A model generated the notes under the pieces. It had not been told where the DNA came from. It was given only the letters and a program-made list of their open reading frames with translations, and ran no database searches. From assembly GCF_024189295.1 (NCBI RefSeq), contig NZ_JAIZEN010000007.1, positions 62,001 to 126,000 on the forward strand: a stretch of 64,000 nucleotides of DNA. Direction: 5' to 3'. Source of the stretch: Halobacillus sp. A1. GTDB taxonomy: Bacteria; Bacillota; Bacilli; Bacillales; Halobacillaceae. The translations under genes were made by a program, and so were the position numbers. Below are positions 32,572 through 41,013 of the stretch, piece after piece (position 1 is the stretch's first letter; every line of letters starts with the position of its first letter).

Positions 32572-33504
32572 ATGAAAGGAATAATTCTTGCAGGTGGCAG
32601 CGGTACAAGGCTGTCACCAAGCACATTAAGTGTCAATAAACATTTAATTCCCGTATACGACAAACCTATGATTTATTATCCTCTATCTGTACTGATGCTT
32701 GGAGGTATAAAAGAAGTCTTGATTATCAGCACTCCTCATGATGTATCGAGGTTTAAAGATTTACTTGGTGACGGTGAATCACTGGGAATTTCAATTTCCT
32801 ATCTCTCACAGGAAGATCCGAACGGGATACCTGAAGCGTTAGTGATCGGCGAGCATTTCATCGGAAGAGACGATGTGACGTTAATGCTTGGTGATAATAT
32901 TTTTTACGGGCAAGGATTTACGACGCTTTTTCGAAACGCCATCAAGAAGCATGAACATGCGACGATTTTCGGCTATCGCGTAAAGGATCCGAAGCGCTTC
33001 GGCGTAGCTGAATTTGACGAAAAGAAAAAGGTGGTATCTTTAGAAGAGAAGCCGGATGAGCCAAAATCTGATTTTGCGGTGACGGGGTTATACATTTATG
33101 ACCACCATGCAGTAGAGATTGCAAAGCATCTTGAACCATCAGAACGCGGAGAACTAGAAATAACTGATTTGAATAAAGAATACTTAAAGATGAAAAAACT
33201 CAAAGTGGAACTTCTCGGTCGTGGTTTCGCCTGGATGGATGCGGGGACACACGAGTCGTTGTTCGAAGCCTCTGAGTTCGTAAAAAATATTCAGCAGCGG
33301 CAAGGGTTCAAACTCGCATGTCTTGAAGAAATCTCCTATTACATGGGCTATATCAATAAAGAAGAATTAACAGATATGGGCAACTCCATGGCCAAAAATG
33401 ATTATGGTCGTTATTTACTCGATATCGCAAATAGGAAGCATATTGAACAGTACTGGGATGATTTAGAAGGTCACCCTATGTTGGAGGTGATGAGTCATGA
33501 ATAA
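32572..33504 (+). CDS. rmlA: Glucose-1-phosphate thymidylyltransferase
   Basis: A 310-aa cytosolic nucleotidyltransferase that makes dTDP-glucose from glucose-1-phosphate and dTTP. It starts at ATG 32572 behind GACGAGG. The nucleotide-binding signature is MKGIILAGGSGTRLSP, followed by the substrate segment NKHLIPVYDKPMIYYPLS, LGDNIFYG and the RmlA-typical EEKP and DTGTHESL-like stretches (here WMDAGTHESLFEASEFV). It is the first gene of a tight cluster and overlaps the next gene by 8 bp. No rmlC or rmlD is present in the cluster, so rhamnose is not the end product here. Confidence 0.95.
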   Translation: MKGIILAGGSGTRLSPSTLSVNKHLIPVYDKPMIYYPLSVLMLGGIKEVLIISTPHDVSRFKDLLGDGESLGISISYLSQEDPNGIPEALVIGEHFIGRDDVTLMLGDNIFYGQGFTTLFRNAIKKHEHATIFGYRVKDPKRFGVAEFDEKKKVVSLEEKPDEPKSDFAVTGLYIYDHHAVEIAKHLEPSERGELEITDLNKEYLKMKKLKVELLGRGFAWMDAGTHESLFEASEFVKNIQQRQGFKLACLEEISYYMGYINKEELTDMGNSMAKNDYGRYLLDIANRKHIEQYWDDLEGHPMLEVMSHE

Positions 33505-34525
33505 ATCAGATTCTTATTTGCTTGTGACTGGAGGCGCGGGTTTTATCGGCTCCAATTTTATCAAATACTATTTGACCCAATATCCTGACTCTAAAGTAGT
33601 TAACGTGGACAAGCTGACGTATGCCGGATCAACCTCTAATCTAGAAAGCGTGGCTGATCATCCCAACTATCATTTTGTCCAGGCAGACATTGCCGATGAC
33701 AAGGCAGTAGACCGTATTTTTAACGACTATCTAATCGGCGGCGTTATTAATTTCGCTGCCGAATCCCATGTCGATCGTTCGATTGAAGATGCTTCTTCTT
33801 TTGTAAATACAAATGTGATGGGGACGATGGTACTTCTGCAGACGGCAAGAAGAGTGTGGACTGAGCAAGGCATACTGCAGACTGCACGTTTTCATCACAT
33901 TTCAACCGATGAAGTGTATGGTTCATTGGACAATGATGAAAAGTTTCATGAGCAGACCCCATATGACCCAAGAAATCCTTATAGTGCCTCTAAAGCAGGA
34001 GCAAACCTCCTCGTCAGAAGCTTCGGATATACATATGGCATGAATATTGTGATATCCAGCAGTTCGAATAACTATGGTCCAAGCCAGCATGAAGAAAAAT
34101 TGATTCCTACCATTATTTCTAATGCGCTTCGCCATAACCCGATACCTATTTATGGAGATGGAAAAAATGTAAGAGAGTGGCTGTACGTTGAGGATCACTG
34201 TCGCGCCCTCGATCTTATTTTTCATAAGGGTCAATCGATGGACAGCTATAATATTGGCGGAGGAAATGAGCTGAAGAATATAGATTTAGCTGTGAAAATT
34301 TGTGAGATTCTAGACAATAATTATCCAGATCGAAAAGGTTCCCTGGATAGTTTCAAAGATTTAATCACTTACACTGAGGATCGCCTTGGTCATGATAGAA
34401 GGTATGCAGTAGATGATCGGAAGTTACGAGGTGCGATGGGATGGCAGCCAGTCGTCGAGATGGGAAATGGACTTGAAGAAACTGTGGAATGGTACGTAAA
34501 TCAATGGGCACCAACCAGCCACTGA
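33497..34525 (+). CDS. rmlB: dTDP-glucose 4,6-dehydratase
   Basis: A 342-aa cytosolic extended-SDR enzyme that converts dTDP-glucose to dTDP-4-keto-6-deoxyglucose. It starts at ATG 33497 within the end of rmlA, behind TTGGAGGTGATG. Motifs: NAD-binding GGAGFIGSN, the NFAAESHVDRSI segment, HISTDEVYGSL with the active-site Asp-Glu of dehydratases, and YSASKAGANLLVRSF with the catalytic Tyr/Lys. Its product is the branch point for the aminotransferase encoded at 36519. The 3' end overlaps the glycosyltransferase gene by 37 bp. Confidence 0.95.
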   Translation: MNKSDSYLLVTGGAGFIGSNFIKYYLTQYPDSKVVNVDKLTYAGSTSNLESVADHPNYHFVQADIADDKAVDRIFNDYLIGGVINFAAESHVDRSIEDASSFVNTNVMGTMVLLQTARRVWTEQGILQTARFHHISTDEVYGSLDNDEKFHEQTPYDPRNPYSASKAGANLLVRSFGYTYGMNIVISSSSNNYGPSQHEEKLIPTIISNALRHNPIPIYGDGKNVREWLYVEDHCRALDLIFHKGQSMDSYNIGGGNELKNIDLAVKICEILDNNYPDRKGSLDSFKDLITYTEDRLGHDRRYAVDDRKLRGAMGWQPVVEMGNGLEETVEWYVNQWAPTSH

Positions 34526-35466
34526 TCTCTGTTGTAGTCCCTGTTTACGGCTGCCGCTCTTGTTTATGGGAACTATGTGATCGATTACGTGCTGTCATTA
34601 CAGCAATACCTGCAGATTATGAAATCATATTAGTGAATGACTCAAGTCCTGATCATGCGTGGGAGATCATTCACCAATTGGCGATGGAAGATGAACGAAT
34701 CATAGGAATTGATTTAGCGAGAAATTTTGGTCAGCACCACGCCATCACAGCCGGGCTCGATCATACGACTGGAGACTGGGTTGTAGTTATGGATTGTGAT
34801 TTACAGGACCGTCCTGAAGAAATAGCGGCTCTCTATAAAAAAGCGCAGGAAGGGTATGAGGTCGTTTTCGCAAAAAGAATCGTACGTCAGGATAGCCTGA
34901 TTAAAAAGGTCCAATCCAAGCTGTTTTATCGTGTGTACGATTATTTCACAGGTCATTCATCTGATCACACCGTTGCTAATTTCAGTATTTGTCACAAAAA
35001 AGTGATCGAAGGCTTTCGACAAATGAAAGAACAGGGGCGTCTCTTTCCGCTGTTTTTGCAATGGATGGGATACAAGACTACTAGTATTCCTGTTGAACAT
35101 AATGAGCGGAGCGAGGGAGAGTCTTCTTATAATTTTAAGAAGCTGGTAACACTTGCTACGGATACGATTATTGCGCAATCGAATAAACCTTTGAGACTGT
35201 CGATCCAGTTCGGGTTCATCGTTTCCCTCGGATCTTTTTTATATGGGCTGTATTTATTCGTCAGATTTTTTTTCATGGATCAGCATGTGCCAGGTTGGAC
35301 AAGTGTCATGGTTAGTTTATATTTCATCGCCGGACTGATTTTTTTCAATTTTGGTGTGCTGGGATTGTATATAGGGAAAGTATTTAATGAAGTAAAAGGA
35401 AGACCGCTGTATCTCATTCGTGAACATGTGAATGAGAAGAAAGAGTCAAACGATCGGAGTGGATGA
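34489..35466 (+). CDS. GT2 glycosyltransferase, polyprenyl-phosphate sugar synthase type (GtrB/DPM1-like)
   Basis: A 325-aa membrane-bound enzyme. It starts at ATG 34489 or the in-frame ATG 34504; neither has a strong ribosome binding site, and translation is probably coupled to rmlB. The GT-A domain has SVVVPVYGCRSCL, VNDSSPDHAW, DLARNFGQHHAITAGLDH and the metal motif DCDLQDRPEE. Two membrane helices close the protein (residues about 235-265 and 275-305), as in GtrB and Arn-type enzymes that load a sugar from its nucleotide onto undecaprenyl phosphate. The presumed donor is the dTDP-aminosugar made by the neighbouring genes; this is inference. Confidence 0.88.
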   Translation: MVRKSMGTNQPLISVVVPVYGCRSCLWELCDRLRAVITAIPADYEIILVNDSSPDHAWEIIHQLAMEDERIIGIDLARNFGQHHAITAGLDHTTGDWVVVMDCDLQDRPEEIAALYKKAQEGYEVVFAKRIVRQDSLIKKVQSKLFYRVYDYFTGHSSDHTVANFSICHKKVIEGFRQMKEQGRLFPLFLQWMGYKTTSIPVEHNERSEGESSYNFKKLVTLATDTIIAQSNKPLRLSIQFGFIVSLGSFLYGLYLFVRFFFMDQHVPGWTSVMVSLYFIAGLIFFNFGVLGLYIGKVFNEVKGRPLYLIREHVNEKKESNDRSG

Positions 35467-35467
35467 T

Positions 35468-36154
35468 GTGGCAGACTATTTAAGACCTACCCCATGGGAT
35501 AAAAGAAATTTTCAAATGGATACATTTGAAGTGATGAGTCTGGAAGAAGAAGCCCTGGCACAGACAGAGAATATTGAAGGGCATTTCACGATTAAAGTGG
35601 ATCCATCTAAAAGTTCTAAGATACTTCTGGATCACGGCTTCTACTATGTGGATACATTAATCGAACCTGTCTGTGAAGAAGGAAAACTTACCGTATTTGA
35701 AAAAGACGGAACCGGTATCTCATTAGACTACGACCGTGAGCGCATTCTTGAAATTGCGGAAGAGTCTTTTGAGAATGGACGGTTTCACCGTGATTTCAAC
35801 ATTCCTGATGAACAAGCTGATCTCAGGTACATGAATTGGGTCAGTGATTTAATGGATAAAAACCAGATTTACGCTCTCTTTTACGAAGGAAACTTGATAG
35901 GTTTTTATGGATTTGAAAAAGAGAACGTTCTGTTGTTAGGAATGAAAAAGGAATACAGAAGCAAAGGACTGGCGAAGCCGCTGACGAGTATGGGATGTAA
36001 AAAACAGTGGGAAGATCTTGACTTGCAACAGTTGAAAACGTCCATCTCGGCTGCCAATGCACCTTCGCTTAATTTATTTTATTCGCTCGGGTTCCGGTTA
36101 AGGAGCGCGAAGGACGTTTATCACAAAATTAATCGCTCCAGTATGGGTGTGTGA
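35468..36154 (+). CDS. GNAT N-acetyltransferase, dTDP-4-amino-sugar acetyltransferase-like
   Basis: A 228-aa cytosolic acetyltransferase. The frame is open from 35432, but GGAGTGG (35456-35462) lies 5 nt before GTG 35468, one base after the stop of the glycosyltransferase, so that start is chosen. An N-terminal substrate domain (residues 1-110) precedes a GNAT domain with LIGFYGFEKENVLLLGM and the acetyl-CoA loop KKEYRSKGLAKPL. The layout recalls WecD, which acetylates dTDP-4-amino-4,6-dideoxygalactose (Fuc4N). With the WecE-like aminotransferase two genes downstream, the product is probably dTDP-Fuc4NAc or an isomer. Confidence 0.75.
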   Translation: MADYLRPTPWDKRNFQMDTFEVMSLEEEALAQTENIEGHFTIKVDPSKSSKILLDHGFYYVDTLIEPVCEEGKLTVFEKDGTGISLDYDRERILEIAEESFENGRFHRDFNIPDEQADLRYMNWVSDLMDKNQIYALFYEGNLIGFYGFEKENVLLLGMKKEYRSKGLAKPLTSMGCKKQWEDLDLQQLKTSISAANAPSLNLFYSLGFRLRSAKDVYHKINRSSMGV

Positions 36155-36157
36155 CCG

Positions 36158-36514
36158 ATGGGATATGCCTATATTTTTGGAACGATTTTCTTTACGGTGT
36201 ATGGACAACTTATATTGAAATGGAAAATCGATCAATATGGCGGGCTTCCTGAATTGTGGAGAGATAAATTCATCTTCATCATTCAGCTGTTGCTGAATCC
36301 GTTTATTTTATCTGGTTTTTTATCGGCCTTTGTTGCGTCCTTGTTTTGGATGGCAGCGATGACCAAGTTTGATATTAGTTATGCCTACCCCTTTATGAGT
36401 CTTTCCTTTGTACTGGTTTTTTTATTGTCTGTATTCTTTTTTGGAGAGCCTATTACTTTACAAAAAGTGATGGGGGTTTCCTTTATCGTGCTCGGCATTA
36501 TCGTAATGAGGTGA
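36158..36514 (+). CDS. Small four-helix transporter (SMR/EamA half-size), likely lipid-linked sugar flippase
   Basis: A 118-aa membrane protein with four helices, starting at ATG 36158, 3 bp after the acetyltransferase. The pattern (FTVYGQLILKWKI, then SLFWMAAMTKFDISYAYPFMSLSFVLVFLLS and a last helix GVSFIVLGIIVMR) is that of ArnE/ArnF-type and other half-size EamA proteins. ArnEF move undecaprenyl-phosphate-aminosugar across the membrane. Placed between a polyprenyl-phosphate sugar synthase and a multi-helix membrane enzyme, it is best explained as the flippase of the system; drug export is the alternative. Confidence 0.75.
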   Translation: MGYAYIFGTIFFTVYGQLILKWKIDQYGGLPELWRDKFIFIIQLLLNPFILSGFLSAFVASLFWMAAMTKFDISYAYPFMSLSFVLVFLLSVFFFGEPITLQKVMGVSFIVLGIIVMR

Positions 36515-36518
36515 TTTG

Positions 36519-37649
36519 ATGATTCCATTCAACGTTCCATGTGTCGTCGGAGGAGAAGAAAAGTTGATTCAAGAAGCTTTGACTCAGTCGAAGCTTTCTG
36601 GAAACGGTCCATTCGGAAAAAAATGCACAGATTGGCTGGAGAATTATTTGGGTTGTGAACGGGCATTTTTGACCCCATCTTGTACGGCAGCCCTTGAAAT
36701 GGCAGCCCTTCTTACGGAAGCGGGACCTGAAGACGAGGTCATCATGCCTTCCTACACGTTCGTTTCCACCGCAAACGCTTTTGCTTTAAGGGGAGCGGAT
36801 ATTCGCTTCGTAGATATTGATCCAAGCACAATGAATATCGATCCGGTCCAAATTGAACAAGCGATAACGGAACGAACGAAAGCAATTGTAGTCGTCCATT
36901 ACGCTGGGGTTTCTTGTGAAATGGATGAAATTATGCGGCTGGCTGATGAACGTGATATTTGGGTAGTGGAAGATGCTGCGCAAGCGTTGACGAGCCATTA
37001 TAAAGGGAAGCCTTTAGGAACATTCGGTCATTTATCCGCCTTCAGTTTTCATGAAACGAAAAATTATGTGTGCGGCGAGGGGGGTGCGTTGATCATCAAC
37101 CATTCTCCTTTTATCGAGCGCGCTGAAATGATTCAGGAAAAAGGAACGAATCGCGCCCAATTTGCCAGAGGAATGGTAGATAAATATACGTGGAGGGACA
37201 TCGGTTCTTCTTATCTTTTGAGTGAACTCAATGCCGCTTATCTTTATAAACAATTTGAACAGATCGATACAATCAACGAAAGTCGGCTGAGGGCATGGAA
37301 CTTTTATAAAGAACTACTAAAAGAAGTCATGGCGATAGACGGAATGGAAGGTCCTGTGATCCCGGAAGAAGCCAATCATAATGCCCATATGTTTTATTTG
37401 AAATGCCGAGATGGGGAAGAACGCTCGGAACTGATGAATTTTCTAAAGGAACATGATGTGATAGCTGTTCCTCATTATGTGCCTCTGCATTCCTCTTACG
37501 CTGGGCAAGTTTATGGAATGTTCGCAGGAGAAGATCGTTTTACTACACAGGATAGTGAGCGTATTCTTCGTCTGCCTTTATATTACGGAATAACAGAAGA
37601 GGATGTCCGTTATGTCGTCAAACGTATTCAGCTTTTTTATCAGGCATAA
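36519..37649 (+). CDS. wecE: dTDP-4-keto-6-deoxyglucose aminotransferase (WecE/RffA-like)
   Basis: A 376-aa cytosolic PLP enzyme of the DegT/DnrJ/EryC1 family. It starts at ATG 36519 after GAGGTGATT. Motifs: SGNGPFGKKCTDWLEN, TPSCTAALEMAA, PSYTFVSTANAFALRG, VEDAAQAL and the PLP-binding Lys in FSFHETKNYVCGEGGALI; this last block matches WecE/RffA closely. The reaction is transfer of an amino group from glutamate to C4 of dTDP-4-keto-6-deoxyglucose, giving dTDP-4-amino-4,6-dideoxygalactose. It overlaps the following membrane-protein gene by about 40 bp. Confidence 0.9.
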   Translation: MIPFNVPCVVGGEEKLIQEALTQSKLSGNGPFGKKCTDWLENYLGCERAFLTPSCTAALEMAALLTEAGPEDEVIMPSYTFVSTANAFALRGADIRFVDIDPSTMNIDPVQIEQAITERTKAIVVVHYAGVSCEMDEIMRLADERDIWVVEDAAQALTSHYKGKPLGTFGHLSAFSFHETKNYVCGEGGALIINHSPFIERAEMIQEKGTNRAQFARGMVDKYTWRDIGSSYLLSELNAAYLYKQFEQIDTINESRLRAWNFYKELLKEVMAIDGMEGPVIPEEANHNAHMFYLKCRDGEERSELMNFLKEHDVIAVPHYVPLHSSYAGQVYGMFAGEDRFTTQDSERILRLPLYYGITEEDVRYVVKRIQLFYQA

Positions 37650-39318
37650 ATGGATTTTACTAGCCTGCAGCATATTAATCGTTTATTTGCTCCCTTACTA
37701 TATCCTTGGGGAAAATACTCACATCCGTGTGCACGATAACATGGATTCCAATATCGTGTGGTATCAGCTGCTTGCTGAGAGCGGTCAGATATTTGCAGGG
37801 CCTGGAGAGACACTTCCAAACGTCATCAACGGGCTGCCAAGAAGTGCGCTTCCTTCAGCTCTTGATGCCGTAGTCTGGCTTTATGTATGGTTTGAACCGT
37901 TTACTGCCTATACGATCAGCCAGACGATCATGAGGTTCACCGCACTCTTTGGGATGTATATTCTATTAAATCGTTTCCTGATAAGTGGGCGCTCGAGCTC
38001 ATGGATTTCAGCAGGGAGTGCGCTGGCGTTTGCCATGCTTCCTTTTTGGCCGTCAGGTGTACTGACAATCGCGGGACTGCCTTTAGCTTTTTATTTATTT
38101 CTGACCATTAGGAAGCAGGGCAGGAACACGCCATGGTATTACTGGCTGATTTTATCATTGATCCCTTTTTTATCGAACTTCATATTGACGTTCATTTTTT
38201 TCTTAGGCATTATGGGAGTTCTCTGGCTGTTTGACTGGCTACGCTCGAAACAGTTCAATCCACCTCTATTTATAGCGATCGCCGCCATGACGTCGATTTA
38301 TTTAATAAAAAATTATATGCTGATTTACACTATGTTCATTGATTCTTCTTTTTCGTCTCACAGGGAGGAGAACAGCCTCGGCCATAAAGACTTGGCAGGC
38401 ACCCTGGAATTGTTTGAACGTAATTTTTTGAATGGGCATACTCATGATTTGGCACTCCATCAATCGATTGTACTACCGGTATTGGTCGGGGCTCTATTTT
38501 TGTCGATCTTGCGAGGTGGGTACCCGACCCGCTTCATTTTATTGTTCGCGGCAACACCAGTCCTTTCCTTATGGTACGCTTTTTGGTACTGGGAGGGATG
38601 GAGGCCGCTCAAGGATTCTATCGACATCCTCAATACGTTCAATTTCGCACGTATCCACTTTTTTGATCCGATGATCTGGTACATTTGTTTCGCGCTCGCC
38701 TTAGCCATTATTGCCAAACAGATGATTGGTGGAAAATGGATAGTCGTTATCCTAATTGCATTGCAGTGTTGGAATGTTTCTCAAGTTCATGAGGAGATAA
38801 AATACGGGGAATTCAACACTCCGACATTCAGCGGATATTACTCGACAGACCTGTTTGACGAAATCAAAGATTATATCGGCAAGGATCCTTCAAGCTACCG
38901 GGTTGTCAGTGCAGCGATGCACCCGACGATCGCCCAGTATAATGGATTTTATACACTGGATACGTATAACAACACGTACCCTCTCGAATATAAACATCAA
39001 TTCCGGGAAGTCATCGGCCCCGAGTTAGAGAAAAGTCCTTCGCTTGCCCATTATTTCGATACGTGGGGAGGGAGAGCGTATATCTATTCAAGCGAACTAG
39101 GTGAGAACTATATGTTCAAAAAAACAAGTGACCGTAAGATTGAGGAATTGCTGCTTGATACGGAAGCTTTAAGTGAACTAGGAGGCGAATACGTTCTGTC
39201 TGGTCTTCCTCTCGAAAATCATGAAGAAATCGGACTGGTTCTGGAAGAAGAATTTGAAAATGAGAGTTCTCCCTGGAGAATCTATTTATATCGAATTGAC
39301 GATCCAGTAAGTTTATAA
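37612..39318 (+). CDS. Polytopic membrane protein, putative GT-C glycosyltransferase (DUF6044/YfhO-like)
   Basis: About 568 aa with ten or more membrane helices and a C-terminal soluble domain of about 150 residues. ATG 37603 touches the AGAAGAGG site, so ATG 37612 (9 nt spacing) is chosen. After helix 1 comes an acidic outer loop (GENTHIRVHDNMDSNIVWYQLL) of the sort that carries the catalytic Asp in GT-C enzymes. It is the last gene of the cluster, followed by a terminator. The most economical reading is that it transfers the flipped, lipid-linked aminosugar to a cell-wall polymer or protein. The family assignment (DUF6044, related to YfhO) is from memory. Confidence 0.7.
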   Translation: MSSNVFSFFIRHKWILLACSILIVYLLPYYILGENTHIRVHDNMDSNIVWYQLLAESGQIFAGPGETLPNVINGLPRSALPSALDAVVWLYVWFEPFTAYTISQTIMRFTALFGMYILLNRFLISGRSSSWISAGSALAFAMLPFWPSGVLTIAGLPLAFYLFLTIRKQGRNTPWYYWLILSLIPFLSNFILTFIFFLGIMGVLWLFDWLRSKQFNPPLFIAIAAMTSIYLIKNYMLIYTMFIDSSFSSHREENSLGHKDLAGTLELFERNFLNGHTHDLALHQSIVLPVLVGALFLSILRGGYPTRFILLFAATPVLSLWYAFWYWEGWRPLKDSIDILNTFNFARIHFFDPMIWYICFALALAIIAKQMIGGKWIVVILIALQCWNVSQVHEEIKYGEFNTPTFSGYYSTDLFDEIKDYIGKDPSSYRVVSAAMHPTIAQYNGFYTLDTYNNTYPLEYKHQFREVIGPELEKSPSLAHYFDTWGGRAYIYSSELGENYMFKKTSDRKIEELLLDTEALSELGGEYVLSGLPLENHEEIGLVLEEEFENESSPWRIYLYRIDDPVSL

Positions 39319-39323
39319 TGAAG

Positions 39324-39363
39324 AAGCTCTGCAGAGTGTTAACGCCTGCAGGGCTTTTTTTCT
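39324..39363 (+). terminator. Rho-independent terminator of the sugar-nucleotide cluster
   Basis: AAGCTCTGCAG pairs with CTGCAGGGCTT (one T-G pair) and is followed by a run of seven T. Confidence 0.88.
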
Positions 39364-39511
39364 TTCACTACACGCTTGCTGGTTTTATTATTAGTAGTAA
39401 ATAATTTAAATTTAAAACTAAACCATTTAGCTCATAAATTTCACATAACTTGGCCCGCTCTTTAATAGACTGATAGCACAGCTATTTTATACTCATAAGG
39501 AGTGTGGAAAA

Positions 39512-40315
39512 ATGCCTTCGATAAATATAGATTCAGAGACAAACCTTTATTTTCAAGATGAAGGAGAAGGACCAACTGTCATATTTATTCATGGCGTCAT
39601 GATGAGCAGCAAGTTTTTTGAACAGCAGCTAACCTATTTGAAGGCCAAATACCGAACAATTACGTTTGACCTTCGAGGTCACGGAAATTCCAGTAAGGTT
39701 GAGCACGGGCATACTGTAGCAAACTATGCGAGAGATTTACATGTGCTGATTGAGAAGCTAGAACTGAAAGATGTAATTCTCGTAGGGTGGTCGATGGGGG
39801 CGTTTGTCGTATGGGATTACATTGACCAGTTCGGCACCGGCAATATCAAGGCGGTTACTATCGTGGATCAATCGCCTTCGGATTATTTATGGGAAGGCTG
39901 GGAATACGGAGCTTTCAATTTTGAAGCGATTAAAGGCGTCATGCAGGCCATCCAGGATAATCAGAGAGCGTTCAATATTGAGTTCATCTATGGCATGTTC
40001 AAAGATAAACCCGACCCAAACATGCATAAATGGATTTTAGAAGAAATGATGAAGGTCCCAACCTCTATCGCCAGTACGATCGTTTTCAACCAGACAGCCG
40101 TAGATTATCGGGAGACGGTTTCGAAAGTCGATGTACCCACACTGATCTGCTTCGGTCGTGATGATAAATTCTTCCCAGTGGCGGCAGGAGAATATATTCA
40201 GAATAAAATTCCTGGATCCACACTTATTCCTTTTGAACAAAGCAGTCATTGTTTATTTTTAGAGGAGCCCGATAAATTCAATATCGAACTGGACAAATTC
40301 TTTATGGGGCTTTAA
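39512..40315 (+). CDS. Alpha/beta hydrolase
   Basis: A 267-aa cytosolic hydrolase, starting at ATG 39512 behind AAGGAGTG. The oxyanion segment is FIHGVMMSS, the nucleophile elbow GWSMG, the acid Asp in LICFGRDDKFFP and the base His in EQSSHCLFLEEP, so the triad is complete. A cap region lies between residues about 125 and 200. The sequence is of the general esterase / non-heme peroxidase type; the substrate is not predictable. It is a single-gene unit with its own terminator; a weak promoter (TAGACT, 16 bp, TATACT at 39488-39493) lies upstream. Confidence 0.9.
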   Translation: MPSINIDSETNLYFQDEGEGPTVIFIHGVMMSSKFFEQQLTYLKAKYRTITFDLRGHGNSSKVEHGHTVANYARDLHVLIEKLELKDVILVGWSMGAFVVWDYIDQFGTGNIKAVTIVDQSPSDYLWEGWEYGAFNFEAIKGVMQAIQDNQRAFNIEFIYGMFKDKPDPNMHKWILEEMMKVPTSIASTIVFNQTAVDYRETVSKVDVPTLICFGRDDKFFPVAAGEYIQNKIPGSTLIPFEQSSHCLFLEEPDKFNIELDKFFMGL

Positions 40316-40327
40316 GCAATATATCAA

Positions 40328-40357
40328 GCGTAGTCTAAGAGGCTACGTTTTTTTTTT
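40328..40357 (+). terminator. Rho-independent terminator
   Basis: GCGTAG pairs with CTACGT-type arm (CGTAGTC / GGCTACG) around a short loop, followed by nine T. Confidence 0.8.
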
Positions 40358-40725
40358 GGGAAAATTTCATGAAAATGTTTCCTTTATGAATGATAAGGGG
40401 TAATTAAAAGTAAATGACTTCCAAAGCTGACATTTTGAATGAATGGAAATTTAGTGAAAAAACTTACTATGTTGAGGTGATTATTATAAGAGTACTTTTT
40501 ATTTGAATCACTAATACCCCCTTATTGTTAGTGCTTGTATGCCGTCTATTCACTAATATCCATCTTATATGGAAGTCATGCTTAGGAGAGCCTCTGATTA
40601 TTGAGTGGAATGATAGCTGAGGCGAATAAGCCGAGAAAAGATAGGTAGATATTAAAAAGACAGTGTCATTTCTCCACGATACTTCACAGCTCAATCAATA
40701 TTCATGTGGAGAGGAAGATATAGGT
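40358..40725. other. Gene-free stretch upstream of the Spo0E-like gene
   Basis: About 370 bp, AT-rich. No ORF with a credible ribosome binding site and no repeat was found. It should carry the promoter of the Spo0E-like gene. Confidence 0.4.
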
Positions 40726-40890
40726 TTGTCGTGTTTTGAAGAATTGGAAAAGAAAATTGAAAAGATTAGACAGAGGATGTATGAAATTTACACAAAAAAC
40801 CCTACGGACGCAGAAGTTTTAAAAATCTCCCAACAATTAGATGATGTGTTGAATGAACTAGAGAATTGTTACTGTGATAAGTCCCAATAA
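40726..40890 (+). CDS. Spo0E-like aspartyl-phosphate phosphatase
   Basis: A small cytosolic protein, 54 aa from TTG 40726, which lies 8 nt after GAGAGGAAG. A longer frame reaches GTG 40663 but has no ribosome binding site. The helical hairpin LEKKIEKIRQRMYEIYTKNPTDAEVLKISQQLDDVLNEL has the Spo0E signature: the hydrophobic heptads and the SQxLDxxxN motif that contacts the phosphorylated Asp of Spo0A. Such proteins dephosphorylate Spo0A-P and delay sporulation. The gene stands alone between a gap and a terminator. Its presence supports a spore-forming host. Confidence 0.88.
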   Translation: MSCFEELEKKIEKIRQRMYEIYTKNPTDAEVLKISQQLDDVLNELENCYCDKSQ

Positions 40891-40902
40891 AGGATTTTAT
40901 CT

Positions 40903-40935
40903 CCCGTTCTATGAATCTCTGAACGGGTTTTTTTT
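40903..40935 (+). terminator. Rho-independent terminator
   Basis: CCCGTTC pairs with GAACGGG around an 11-nt loop, followed by eight T. Confidence 0.9.
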
Positions 40936-40975
40936 ACAATTTTTCACTGCAGTTCGTATTATAATAGAAAAGCTG

Positions 40976-40984
40976 TGATATAAT
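40976..40984 (+). promoter_or_regulatory. Extended -10 promoter of the SLH-CAP gene
   Basis: TGATATAAT (TG-N-TATAAT) lies about 28 bp before the start codon; the -35 is weak, as is usual for extended -10 promoters. A second TATAAT at 40960-40965 may also contribute. Confidence 0.55.
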
Positions 40985-41013
40985 TTAGATAACATATAAA
41001 AAGGAGATTTACG

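Noticed and set aside
33497-33971. Rhamnose (RmlABCD) cluster
   Set aside because: RmlA and RmlB are present, but no RmlC or RmlD; aminotransferase and GNAT point to an aminosugar instead.
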